A DNA stretch of 64,000 bases from JBBDYG01 sp040901765 (lineage in GTDB: Bacteria > Planctomycetota > Planctomycetia > Pirellulales > Lacipirellulaceae), in assembly GCA_040901765.1 (NCBI GenBank), contig JBBDYG010000019.1, positions 62,001 to 126,000 of the forward strand, written 5' to 3'. Below the pieces are notes generated by a model, which did not search any database, was not told the origin of the DNA, and was given only the letters and a program-made list of their open reading frames with translations. This document shows positions 37,392 through 46,187 of the stretch, piece after piece. Position 1 is the first letter of the stretch, and each line of letters begins with the position of its first letter. The translations under genes and the position numbers were made by a program.

Positions 37392-39867
37392 CCGCATCCG
37401 GCGGACGCCGGTGACATGTGGCGCGCTCGTAGGCGGCTGCCATTTCCAATAGCTTTCGGTCGTCCCATGAGCGGCCGAGCAGCGACACGCCGACGGGATA
37501 GCGGCCGCCGATGAAGCCGGCGGGGACCGTGACCTGCGGTAGGCCGGTGGCCGCGCTCTCGTGGCAGGTACCCGGTTCGCCGCCATACCGTTCCAGCCCG
37601 CCCTCGTGCGTGTGGGGGCGCGCTTGGTTGGCGGGATAGAGTAGCGCGTCGACGCGGTGCTCGTCCATCAGGTCCACGAAAATCTGCCGGAACGCTTCGC
37701 GACCGGCGATGAATTTGCGAGTCGCCTCATCGAGAGCAGCGCCCGACGGCACGGGTTCGAGCGCGGCCTTGAAACGCTGCACGCTGGCCGGCGCGAGCTT
37801 GCCCGATGCCAGCAGGTCGTCGATCGTCAGCACCTTGTCGCCTGCCTTGGCGCCGCGAGACAGGTACGCCGTCCATCCGGCCTTGAGCGATCCCGGCGCG
37901 CTGCCGCGCGCCGCGAGATACTTCGCGTCATAATTGGGAATGGCGACATCGAAGAGCGTCGCGCCCGCCGCCTCGAATTCCTTCACCACGCGGTCCATGT
38001 GATTGGCGATTTCGCGTTCGCCGGTCACACCGATAAATCGCTGCCGCAACACTCCGATCCGAACGCCCTTGAGTGTCGCCGCTTCCAAGCCCTTCGCGAA
38101 CGATCCACTGATATGCGCGTCGGCGTCGGCCGTTGCGGGGTCGTCGGAGTCGGACCCGGTGACAAGATCGAGCGCGAGCGCCACATCGCGGACCGATTTG
38201 GCCATCGGTCCCACGGCGTCGTTGTAGTTGTTGAGCGGCATCACGCCAGCCCGGCTCGTGAGTCCGCGGGTCGTCCGGATGGTGACCAGCGACGCGAAGG
38301 CGGCCGGATTCGAGAGCGAGTTGCACGTGTCGGTGCCAAAAGCAAGCGGCGCGAGGCTGGCCGCCACTGCGGTGGCGCTGCCGCCGCTCGATCCCGCGGT
38401 ACTGAGCGAGGGGTCGTAAGCGTTTCCGATCGTGCCGCCGACGGTGCTGATGCCGAAATCGCCGAAGGGAAACTCGTCGAGATTCGCCTTGCCGAGCACG
38501 ATCGCGCCGCCGCGGCGCATGCCGGCCGCGACCCGGGAATCGAGTCGCGGGCGATGATCGATCAGCGCCCGCGAGCCGCCCGTCGTGGGCAGCCCGACGA
38601 CGTCGATGTTGTCCTTGTAGAGCACCGGCACGCCGTGGAACGGGCCGCGTGCGCCGCTGGCCGCGCGCTCCGCGTCACTGGCCCGAGCATCGGCGACGGC
38701 GCGCGGGTTGAGCGATAGGATCGCGCGAAACGTGGGGCCGTTGCGATCGTACACCGACGCGCGCGCAAGGTACTCTCGGACGATGTCCTCTGCGGTGGTA
38801 TCGCCGCTTGTCATCGCCTGTTGCAGTTGCGACACGGTTTTCTCGTAGACGGTGAACGTCGGGAGCGCCGCCTGGGCCGGTAGCTTCCAGTTGACGCTCT
38901 GCGCGCGTTGCCGCGGCGTCAATCCGCGCAGATCGGGGGCGTTCACCAGTTGGCGGGCTAAGTCGGTCACCCGCGCGATCTCCGATCCTGCAGCGGGGAT
39001 CTTCGGGTCATCGCCCGCGTACACGGCTTCAAAGCCGGTCGCCACCAGACCATCCTTGATCGTCACCGGGAATCCGCCCCGCGGATCGTAGACTTCGCTG
39101 AGGCCTTTGACGACAAAAGTCATCAGCGAGGCCGTCTGGCCCGGCTTGAGCCTGAGCGTGAACACATACCCGATGTGCGCGGGATCGTACCCCGGCCACT
39201 TGTCGACGAACGGATCGGCGTACATGTCGCCGACTGAAGTAAGCAGACCCGCGGCATTTGAGCCTAGCACGTGCGCCGATGGCCCGTGACCCGAAGGCCC
39301 AAGCATGGGGTCCGTCACATCGCGTGCGTTCTGCATGACGGTGACGAAGGTGTCGGCGGTGTCGATTTGCCGATCACCATTGGACGTTGCCGCGACCGCT
39401 GCACGGCCGCCATCGTCGAATGCGCCCACCGCTCCACCCCAGGCGACCTCCAGCACGCGATCTTCGTCGGTCACGTTCGTAAAGGTGTCGAAATAGCGCA
39501 GGTAGCTCGTCGCTTTCGGAGCGTAGATCGCCCTCGCAACGACGATGCCTTCGGAGAACACTGGGGTGATGGAGTCGAACCGCTCGTCCCCGTCAAACTG
39601 CAGACCGAACCCGTACAAGTACTGAGTGCGGACCAGCGGCGTGTTGTCGGCTCGACGTACTTGGAGCTTCAGGTAACCAAAGCCATTGAACGGATACGAC
39701 CGACCACCCGTGGCGATTCCTCCGCTATCTTGCGACCAGGTGGAGGTGTCTTGAATGTCCCAGAACTGCCCGTCGGCGGAAGGCACGGGGGTGACTGCGC
39801 TGGCGGCGGACAGAGTCATCGCCATGGTCAACGCCGCCAATAGCGTTACCTGCCTGTGGTTGTTCAC
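37384..39867 (-). CDS. Secreted amidase-signature enzyme with N-terminal domain
   Basis: An 827-residue protein. Residues 1-24 are a signal peptide, with GTG start at 39867. Residues 30-330 are a beta-rich domain of unknown type, and 345-800 the amidase signature domain (PF01425). The triad is Lys418 (VLYKDNID), cis-Ser494 (AGSSGGSA) and Ser517. The nucleophile motif reads GTDTCNSLSNPA where the family usually has GTDTGGSIRxPA, so the two Gly before Ser are Cys-Asn. The fold hydrolyses amide bonds; the substrate is not evident. Kinase C ends 33 bases upstream on the same strand, so this may be the third gene of the sigma/kinase C operon. A 353-residue plus-strand frame here is a shadow. Confidence 0.88.
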   Translation of the reverse strand: MNNHRQVTLLAALTMAMTLSAASAVTPVPSADGQFWDIQDTSTWSQDSGGIATGGRSYPFNGFGYLKLQVRRADNTPLVRTQYLYGFGLQFDGDERFDSITPVFSEGIVVARAIYAPKATSYLRYFDTFTNVTDEDRVLEVAWGGAVGAFDDGGRAAVAATSNGDRQIDTADTFVTVMQNARDVTDPMLGPSGHGPSAHVLGSNAAGLLTSVGDMYADPFVDKWPGYDPAHIGYVFTLRLKPGQTASLMTFVVKGLSEVYDPRGGFPVTIKDGLVATGFEAVYAGDDPKIPAAGSEIARVTDLARQLVNAPDLRGLTPRQRAQSVNWKLPAQAALPTFTVYEKTVSQLQQAMTSGDTTAEDIVREYLARASVYDRNGPTFRAILSLNPRAVADARASDAERAASGARGPFHGVPVLYKDNIDVVGLPTTGGSRALIDHRPRLDSRVAAGMRRGGAIVLGKANLDEFPFGDFGISTVGGTIGNAYDPSLSTAGSSGGSATAVAASLAPLAFGTDTCNSLSNPAAFASLVTIRTTRGLTSRAGVMPLNNYNDAVGPMAKSVRDVALALDLVTGSDSDDPATADADAHISGSFAKGLEAATLKGVRIGVLRQRFIGVTGEREIANHMDRVVKEFEAAGATLFDVAIPNYDAKYLAARGSAPGSLKAGWTAYLSRGAKAGDKVLTIDDLLASGKLAPASVQRFKAALEPVPSGAALDEATRKFIAGREAFRQIFVDLMDEHRVDALLYPANQARPHTHEGGLERYGGEPGTCHESAATGLPQVTVPAGFIGGRYPVGVSLLGRSWDDRKLLEMAAAYERATCHRRPPDAVK

Positions 39868-39899
39868 TCGAATGCCTTTGACGGTTTAGTGCGATGATT

Positions 39900-42800
39900 T
39901 TAGAACTCCAGCCACACAAGCTCGGTGCGGCCCTCTTTCACCCTACTCGTCAACACCATAAAGCCGTTTTTCAACGACCGTATTGATTTGATGGCCGTAC
40001 CAATGTTGGCAATCTCGAACAACCGCTGCCCGGTGCCCGTATTCCAAATACTAATCTGGCCCTCCCTGCCGGCGATCACAAAACTGCGGCCGTCGCCGAG
40101 AAATACAACCGACTCGATCGAATAGTCGACAGGCACTTCATAGCGAACGGCGCCCGTGGCACAGTCGATGAGCTGCAGCGCTCGGCGCTGGGCGGCAAGC
40201 AGCAGCTTCCCATCGGGCGATGGAGCCGCTCTGCTAATACGCGTATCCATCGGTTTCGTCTGCCAGCGGATATCACGATCCGGAATGGTCCAGAACGTGA
40301 GTTGGTAGGGTGTGCTGCATAGCTCGATCAAGCCGTCGCCGGCGCAGAAATAAGCGCCCTGCGAAGAGTTTTCGGGGTCGGTATAGCGGACGGACTTTCC
40401 CGTCGCGATTTCGACGACGTCCGTGCGACTGCTGTGAGCCTCATTGCTCCATACAGCGAGCAGCGAATTATCTGACGAAAAATCCAGACTTCTTGTCGAC
40501 CTGCGCTGCTGGTCAACACGAAGCTTCCGCTCACCCGTCGCGAGACTCCAGACGTCCACTCTAGTGGCGGAGCCAGCGGCAGCCAGCGTGCCATCGGAAC
40601 TGACAGCCACTGCCTGATAGGAATCTGGCGACAGAGTTCTGATCAACTTACCCACCGAACGGTCGTGGACTTCGAGCGGCCCCGTGACGACAGCCAGATT
40701 GGTCCCGGGTACCGCGGCGCAGTCCGTTTTCTTGGACATCCACGCGATCTCGCGGAAAGCTTCGGTCGGTGCCTCGAACGGGGTCCGTCGCACGGAGCCA
40801 TCGCGGCTCGCGGTGAGCAGTGACTTGCCGTCGGGCGAGAACACGATGCTGTAGACGTCCCGATCATGGACCGAGAATTTCTCCGGTGTCTTGGACGTTA
40901 CGACCGCTTCCGGATTGCCTAAGTCCAGGTTCCAGAGATAGACCTGCCCGTTTCGGTCGCCAGCCGCAATTCGGCTCTCGTCCGGCGAGAGGGCCAGCGC
41001 TTCGAGCGAGTTGTCGAGTCGAGTCGACCATCGTTCGGCACCACTCTCCACATCCAAAACGCGTACGTTCCCGTCGATCGAATTGATGAACAAGAATTGC
41101 TCCGAGCGGTCGGCCAGCACGCGGCAAATTTCGGATTCCTTGCAAATTCTCCGCGATTCGCCTTTAGCAACGTCCCATTCATAGACTCCCTCATCAATGC
41201 CGCTAGCGGCACCACTTGCCGTCCAGAAGTGCTCACCCGACCTGCCAACATGTGCGTCCCACGACGTTGGCGACTGGTTGACCGTCAAATTTGCATCCGG
41301 AGACTCGTACTCGCGCACAAGTTCACCGCTGGCCGCATTGAAAAGTCGATGGACTTCGCTCTCTCCGCCGGTGAGGACCAACTCGTCGTTGAGAAACTTC
41401 GCGAAGTAACATATGCCGTTGTACGCCTTGATCGAATGCAGCAATGAAAGGGTGATCGCGTCCCAAATCTTGAGCGTGCCGTCATCGCTCGTCGTGGCGA
41501 TTATGGTTTCAGACAGATTGTAGGAGACACAGTTGACTTCCTTCTGCCCGGTCTCGAGGCTGCGCACGACTTTCCCCGTGGCGCTGTCATGCCAGCGGAC
41601 ATTGGCGTCCTTACCCGCCGTCAAAAACTGGCCGCCGTCTCCGACGAATTGAATCAGGTAGAGCGCTTCGTCGTTCAAGAATAACAATTCGGACTGACGT
41701 CGAGTCTGACGATCCAGGAAGTACCATTCAAAACCGCGCGGATCATCCGCCGGTGAACTATCGTCCCGGTAACCGTCCAGCAGCATTTTCACCTGCGCGG
41801 GTTCGTTCTTGTTCCAGGCCGCTCCGGCCAATGACATATCCGCGGCATACAGCAACTCGCGCGACCCGCGCGCACTCGCCTGTGCAGCCACGGCGCTCTG
41901 GCGTGCCCGATCTTCGTTGGTCTGGCTCGTGCGGAGCGCCGCGGTTGTTCGTGAGTTGGCCCGCCAAACCAAGCCGCTGGCCAACAGCGCCACAGCGGCC
42001 AGCACCACCAACGAACCCACTGCCGATGTTGCGAACACCCGATTGCGGTTCGCCCAGCGGAACGTGCGCTCCGCGAGCGAAATCGGCTGTGCCTTGATCG
42101 GCCGGCCGCCGAGGTACCGCCGCAAATCGCCCCCAAAGTCGCGCGCGGAAACGTATCGATCCGCCGGTTCTTTGGCGAGCGCGCGGGCAATGACAGTCTC
42201 CAAATCGCGGGGCACTTTGGCTTCGAGTGACGAGGGGCGCGGCGCTTCGACATTCAACACCTGGCTGATGATCGAGTTTCGGTCCTCCGCCTCGAACAAC
42301 CGCTTGCCGGCGACCATTTCCCACAACATGACCCCCAGCGAATACACGTCGCTTCGCTCATCGAGCGCGGTCGGCGTGCCGCGAAGTTGTTCGGGACTGG
42401 CATAGCGCAGGGTGCCGAGCATCGTGCCCGTCGCCGTCAACGTGGCGTTGCCGTACATCCGCGCCAGTCCGAAATCCGACAATCGTGCAACGCCGTTCTT
42501 GTCCAGTAGGACGTTCGATGGCTTCACGTCGCGATGCAATACGCCGCATTCGTGCGCGTGCATCAGTCCGTCGGCAACCTCGGCCGCAATCCGCGCGCTG
42601 GTGTTATACCGCTCATGACGCTCGGCAGCGAGTGAAATCCAGAGCAGACTTTCACCAGAAAGCGGCGTATTGACCGGCGGCGGCTGATCGTCGGCATCCG
42701 TGTCGACGAGTGCGGCGCCGAGCCGCGTCTCTGCGTCGGTGTTTGGCGCTTCGTTTCCCCAAATGCGGATCAAATCGTCAACCGTAATGCCGTCGATGTA

Positions 42801-43304
42801 CTGCATCGCGAAAAAGTATGCGTCCGGCTCTTCGCCAACGGCGATGACACTAACGATATTCGGGTGTTCGAGTTGCGCGAGGATTCGCGCCTCGTTGTGA
42901 AATCGAAGTCGATGGCGCGGGTCGTCGCACAGGCCGCTTGGCAGCAATTTGACGGCCACGCGGCGACCGAGCGAAAGCTGCTCTGCCTCCCACACGATTC
43001 CCATGCCCCCGCGGCCGATCACACGGCGCAGGCAGAAATCGCCCAAGGTGCGGCCTACCAAGTTATCGCGCGGTGCCGTTCCCACTCCTCCTTCCTCGGG
43101 GGAGGGGGCACCTACCGCCACCGCGCCGCGCAGCTTGCGTTCGTGGCTCAGAAAACGCCGCAACTCCGTTTCGCAGCCAGGGTAGAGCGCGGCGAGTTCT
43201 GAAACATCGGCGCGCTCACCGCGATCAAGCCGGTCAAAATAGTCCGCCAGCGCCGCCTCCATCGGGCCGTCTTCAATCGCCGAGGTATGATGTGCGTCGT
43301 TCAA
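39900..43304 (-). CDS. Ser/Thr protein kinase C with WD40 repeats
   Basis: A 1134-residue membrane kinase. The leader ALADYFDRLDRGERADVSEL is like that of other planctomycete kinases. The kinase domain has IGRGGMGIVWEAE near 96-108, LHRDVKPSN and DFGLAR, so it should be active. A transmembrane helix (VGSLVVLAAVALLASGLVW) follows, then degenerate WD40 repeats to the end. Residues 65-78 (GAPSPEEGGVGTAP) are coded by a GC hairpin. The start is TTG 43304 or ATG 43262; neither has a good ribosome site. The sigma factor is 119 bp upstream with a palindrome in between. Architecture matches kinase A more than kinase B. Confidence 0.91.
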   Translation of the reverse strand: MNDAHHTSAIEDGPMEAALADYFDRLDRGERADVSELAALYPGCETELRRFLSHERKLRGAVAVGAPSPEEGGVGTAPRDNLVGRTLGDFCLRRVIGRGGMGIVWEAEQLSLGRRVAVKLLPSGLCDDPRHRLRFHNEARILAQLEHPNIVSVIAVGEEPDAYFFAMQYIDGITVDDLIRIWGNEAPNTDAETRLGAALVDTDADDQPPPVNTPLSGESLLWISLAAERHERYNTSARIAAEVADGLMHAHECGVLHRDVKPSNVLLDKNGVARLSDFGLARMYGNATLTATGTMLGTLRYASPEQLRGTPTALDERSDVYSLGVMLWEMVAGKRLFEAEDRNSIISQVLNVEAPRPSSLEAKVPRDLETVIARALAKEPADRYVSARDFGGDLRRYLGGRPIKAQPISLAERTFRWANRNRVFATSAVGSLVVLAAVALLASGLVWRANSRTTAALRTSQTNEDRARQSAVAAQASARGSRELLYAADMSLAGAAWNKNEPAQVKMLLDGYRDDSSPADDPRGFEWYFLDRQTRRQSELLFLNDEALYLIQFVGDGGQFLTAGKDANVRWHDSATGKVVRSLETGQKEVNCVSYNLSETIIATTSDDGTLKIWDAITLSLLHSIKAYNGICYFAKFLNDELVLTGGESEVHRLFNAASGELVREYESPDANLTVNQSPTSWDAHVGRSGEHFWTASGAASGIDEGVYEWDVAKGESRRICKESEICRVLADRSEQFLFINSIDGNVRVLDVESGAERWSTRLDNSLEALALSPDESRIAAGDRNGQVYLWNLDLGNPEAVVTSKTPEKFSVHDRDVYSIVFSPDGKSLLTASRDGSVRRTPFEAPTEAFREIAWMSKKTDCAAVPGTNLAVVTGPLEVHDRSVGKLIRTLSPDSYQAVAVSSDGTLAAAGSATRVDVWSLATGERKLRVDQQRRSTRSLDFSSDNSLLAVWSNEAHSSRTDVVEIATGKSVRYTDPENSSQGAYFCAGDGLIELCSTPYQLTFWTIPDRDIRWQTKPMDTRISRAAPSPDGKLLLAAQRRALQLIDCATGAVRYEVPVDYSIESVVFLGDGRSFVIAGREGQISIWNTGTGQRLFEIANIGTAIKSIRSLKNGFMVLTSRVKEGRTELVWLEF
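43072..43112. repeat. GC hairpin in frame in kinase C linker
   Basis: GGTGCC (43072-43077) pairs with GGCACC (43107-43112), and the inside is a C-rich left arm and G-rich right arm like the hairpins at 25703 and 47685. It codes for 13-14 residues in the linker before the kinase domain. Confidence 0.55.
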
Positions 43305-43335
43305 TTACTCACACTAAAGACCAGCTTTAGAATTC

Positions 43336-43408
43336 ACCACGGCGGCACGGAGAACACATTTGTCATAATTGCATTACGTCTTCTCAGTGTCCTCCGTGAC
43401 TCCGTGGT
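43336..43408. repeat. CACGGAG-type palindrome between sigma and kinase C
   Basis: The arms 43336-43357 and 43387-43408 pair with a few mismatches; each holds two or three CACGGAG-like units. The element fills most of the 119-bp gap between the two genes of pair C. Confidence 0.75.
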
Positions 43409-43423
43409 TATTCTTAATATCGC

Positions 43424-44062
43424 TTACGCGAGTTCCCCAAACTCGGCCGGTAGATGGGCCTGCATTGCTTCGACGCCGCGGCGGATCAGGCCGGCTACCG
43501 AACCGACGCTTCGCTGCATCTCGGCGGCAATCGCCTGCAGCGACTGTTGACCAATATAACGCATCTCGACGGCCGTGCGCTGATCGGCCGGCAATTTGTC
43601 GAGTGCCATTGCCAGTTGCAACGCGTCCTCACCCCGCACGACCACGCTCAACGGCGACGAGCCATCGTCGGCCAACGCCTGCCACATGATCTGCGCCGAT
43701 CCGCTGTGGTCGCCCCAATTCTGCTCCAGCCGCACGTCGCGCTTGCCGAGCGTGTTGTTGCGGATGCTTTGCAGCAGATTTCGTTCAAGCAGCTTGTTGA
43801 TCCAAGCCGTGAACTCCGGCTCGGTTCGGCCGCGGAAATCGGCCAACCCGCGGGTGGCGTCGAGCAACGTCTGCTGAACGATGTCGGAGGCATCCGCCCG
43901 GGTCTTCACCATGCCGGGAAGTTGACGCTCGGCTGAAATCCGCAAAAAGGGGCGGTAGAGCCGCAGCAGTTGCTCGTGGGCGGCCGCCTCGCCGCCCGTG
44001 GCTTGGCTTAGTAATTCCGCTAAGTCGGAACGGCTCGATTCAGATTCCATGGACGTTTTCAT
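43424..44062 (-). CDS. ECF sigma factor C, planctomycete subfamily
   Basis: A 212-residue sigma factor. Region 2 is KTRADASDIVQQTLLDATRG followed by FTAWINKLLERNLLQSIR; region 4 is QQSLQAIAAEMQRSVGSVAG, a helix-turn-helix. It resembles sigma factor A more than B. ATG 44062 is used. It is divergent from the secreted protein at 44223, with 160 bp between them that may hold promoters for both. Kinase C lies downstream on the same strand, so the pair is probably co-transcribed. Confidence 0.92.
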   Translation of the reverse strand: MKTSMESESSRSDLAELLSQATGGEAAAHEQLLRLYRPFLRISAERQLPGMVKTRADASDIVQQTLLDATRGLADFRGRTEPEFTAWINKLLERNLLQSIRNNTLGKRDVRLEQNWGDHSGSAQIMWQALADDGSSPLSVVVRGEDALQLAMALDKLPADQRTAVEMRYIGQQSLQAIAAEMQRSVGSVAGLIRRGVEAMQAHLPAEFGELA

Positions 44063-44222
44063 ACGAGAGCCGTCGGCGATTTACGCGCGACAGCCTGTAA
44101 TTTCGAATTCTTCGACAAGATCGCGCAAAGACTCGAGTCGGTTTGCATCTTAGTCTACAGGATCGCCCCCGACCACAAATGCGCTGCAAAGCCGCATTTC
44201 CCTTGTCGTAGGAGTTCGTTCG

Positions 44223-46172
44223 ATGAATAAGCACTTTCTCTCTGTTGCAGCAATCCTTGCGCTCCACCTAACGGACGGCCAGCCGATAGCGCTGGCTCAG
44301 TTTGGCCCACGGACGTCCGATCCGCAGCAGCAGTACATTGGAGATAGCACTCAGAATCCACGCCAAGACTCAGGAAATAGGCATCGACCCAGCGGTGTCC
44401 GCCAGATCCAGCAGGCGCCCAATCCGAACACTCTTCGTGGAAACGGGAACGGAGGTGGTCACTCGGGAGGACGGTATACACACGGCTGGGGTCAACGCGG
44501 TGGGGGCGGTCAATCGTCGAATTCGCATTCGGGGACACGAGTGATTATTCCCGTCAACCCGTGGCCGATTACCGGCGGCTATATCACCCCGCGGCCAATT
44601 TATCGCCCTCCCCTTGATTACCCTCGGCCAGACAATTTCGAGCCTCCCGCGCCTGTTACGGTGCCAGATAACGTGTTACCGGGTGGATCGCTCGCTTCGC
44701 CAGGAAGTATTTCCGATAGTTTCGGCGACCCTAACTTGCCCCGTCCCAAGAAGCGGCCCGTTCATACTCAGCCGGTGGTAGTCAAGTCGAACGCCAAAAC
44801 GCTTCCGCCGATGCCGACCGTCTTGAGTAAGCAAGGCCTTGAGTCGGGCATCAAACATGTTGACGATCAAATCGCCAAGGTAATTCGCGCTATCCGCGCC
44901 GAGCTTGCGAAAGTGGAGGCGAGCCTTCCCAACGATCCCTCCGTTGTGGCTCTGCAGGAGAAGGTGAACGAAGCGGAATCCGCCTGGAAAGAAGGCACGA
45001 CAGTCGGTGTCGATTGGATTGCTGAGGTGAAGACCGGCCTTGACGCGCTCAGCGAAAACATGGCCCAGGCGAACGATGCGGATTCTGCAAACCCCGATTC
45101 GGGCGAAACCAAATCGAGCAGCCTGGACGCCGTTCGCCGGGCCACGGGACCAAAATCGCTCGCCGCCAGGCTGCTATCGCCGACGTTGCTCGGCGCGACG
45201 CTGCTTACGGTGAATGTGCCGGCGGCCGAGCTGATTGGCCCTGCAATACTTGCCCCTGCGCTTCATTCGTCGACCATCATTTTTCCGTTCTCACCAAGTG
45301 TCGTGATCGTAACAATTCAAGAATACTATTTCATGCTGCCGCCGATGCTCGAAGTGGTGGTGATTTTCAAGAACGCGCTCACCGTGACTGGATTCGCGCC
45401 CATCTATCCGACGGGGATTACTCCCGTTGTGATGATGCCCGTCATTCCCGCCAACAAAGTTTTTCTGATTGCGGGCGGCCCGCTTATGGTCGGTACCGGC
45501 GGCGTGGGGTTCATCAAAGTCGTCAACTCCAATCCGGCACTCGTACTCAACCTGCCGCTGGGCATTGGCTCGCCGGTGCCCAATGCGCCCAAGAAATTGT
45601 CCACGTGGCTCATCGACGGCGTGCTGCTGAGGAATCTTGCCGAGAACGCGGCCCCAATCAACTACCTGGTTGCCGGCCGGTGGGAGTACACGCTGGAGCC
45701 GGGTTCCACACAACATCTGATTAACGAACTCCACCGGCAAATTGAATTCAACCGCGGCAGTAGCGGTGGTGAGGCGTCGTACACGTTGGACGAAGGAACA
45801 TACGCCTTCGGCCCATCGGACAAGGGATGGGATCTCTTCCGAGAGACTTTCGGCGTGACGATCGATAATACGGGTAACAAAGAGGCTTTTTACTTTGTAG
45901 TCGACAACAAGCAGACGGCCGTAAAGCCAAATGGTTCGCGTAGGTACGACAGCAAATTCCCGATCGTCGTGCGTTTCAACCGGGGTGACGCGAGCAAGGA
46001 AGCGATCAAGCGGATTACCCAGTCCGACGACCACCTGGCCGTTGCCATCAATCCGGCGGATGGTTTATGGGATCTCTACCCGGCAAGCAACGCACCGCCC
46101 GAACCCACAACCGCCGAAGCCGATGGAACTGCGACGTTTTCCGACGCTCCCCCCGAACCTGAAGCGGAATAG
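44223..46172 (+). CDS. Secreted Gly/Pro-rich protein with tandem beta domains
   Basis: A 649-residue protein related to that at 9874. Residues 1-26 are a signal peptide ending ALAQ. Residues 30-160 are Gly-, Pro- and Gln-rich. Residues 200-300 are helical (VIRAIRAELAKVEASL). Hydrophobic segments appear near 320-420 (SLAARLLSPTLLGATLLTVN and others). The end has two copies of the shared beta domain (INYLVAGRWEYTLEPGSTQH with YTLDEGTYAFG, and VTIDNTGNKEAFYFVVDNKQ). GGAG at 44211-44214 supports ATG 44223. It is divergent from sigma factor C, so it is a candidate target, and convergent with the DUF1501 gene. I know no function. Confidence 0.8.
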   Translation: MNKHFLSVAAILALHLTDGQPIALAQFGPRTSDPQQQYIGDSTQNPRQDSGNRHRPSGVRQIQQAPNPNTLRGNGNGGGHSGGRYTHGWGQRGGGGQSSNSHSGTRVIIPVNPWPITGGYITPRPIYRPPLDYPRPDNFEPPAPVTVPDNVLPGGSLASPGSISDSFGDPNLPRPKKRPVHTQPVVVKSNAKTLPPMPTVLSKQGLESGIKHVDDQIAKVIRAIRAELAKVEASLPNDPSVVALQEKVNEAESAWKEGTTVGVDWIAEVKTGLDALSENMAQANDADSANPDSGETKSSSLDAVRRATGPKSLAARLLSPTLLGATLLTVNVPAAELIGPAILAPALHSSTIIFPFSPSVVIVTIQEYYFMLPPMLEVVVIFKNALTVTGFAPIYPTGITPVVMMPVIPANKVFLIAGGPLMVGTGGVGFIKVVNSNPALVLNLPLGIGSPVPNAPKKLSTWLIDGVLLRNLAENAAPINYLVAGRWEYTLEPGSTQHLINELHRQIEFNRGSSGGEASYTLDEGTYAFGPSDKGWDLFRETFGVTIDNTGNKEAFYFVVDNKQTAVKPNGSRRYDSKFPIVVRFNRGDASKEAIKRITQSDDHLAVAINPADGLWDLYPASNAPPEPTTAEADGTATFSDAPPEPEAE

Positions 46173-46187
46173 CGGGGAGAGGACTGA

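Noticed and set aside
37657..38718. Plus-strand open frame of 353 codons
   Set aside because: Lies opposite the amidase domain and has no features of its own.
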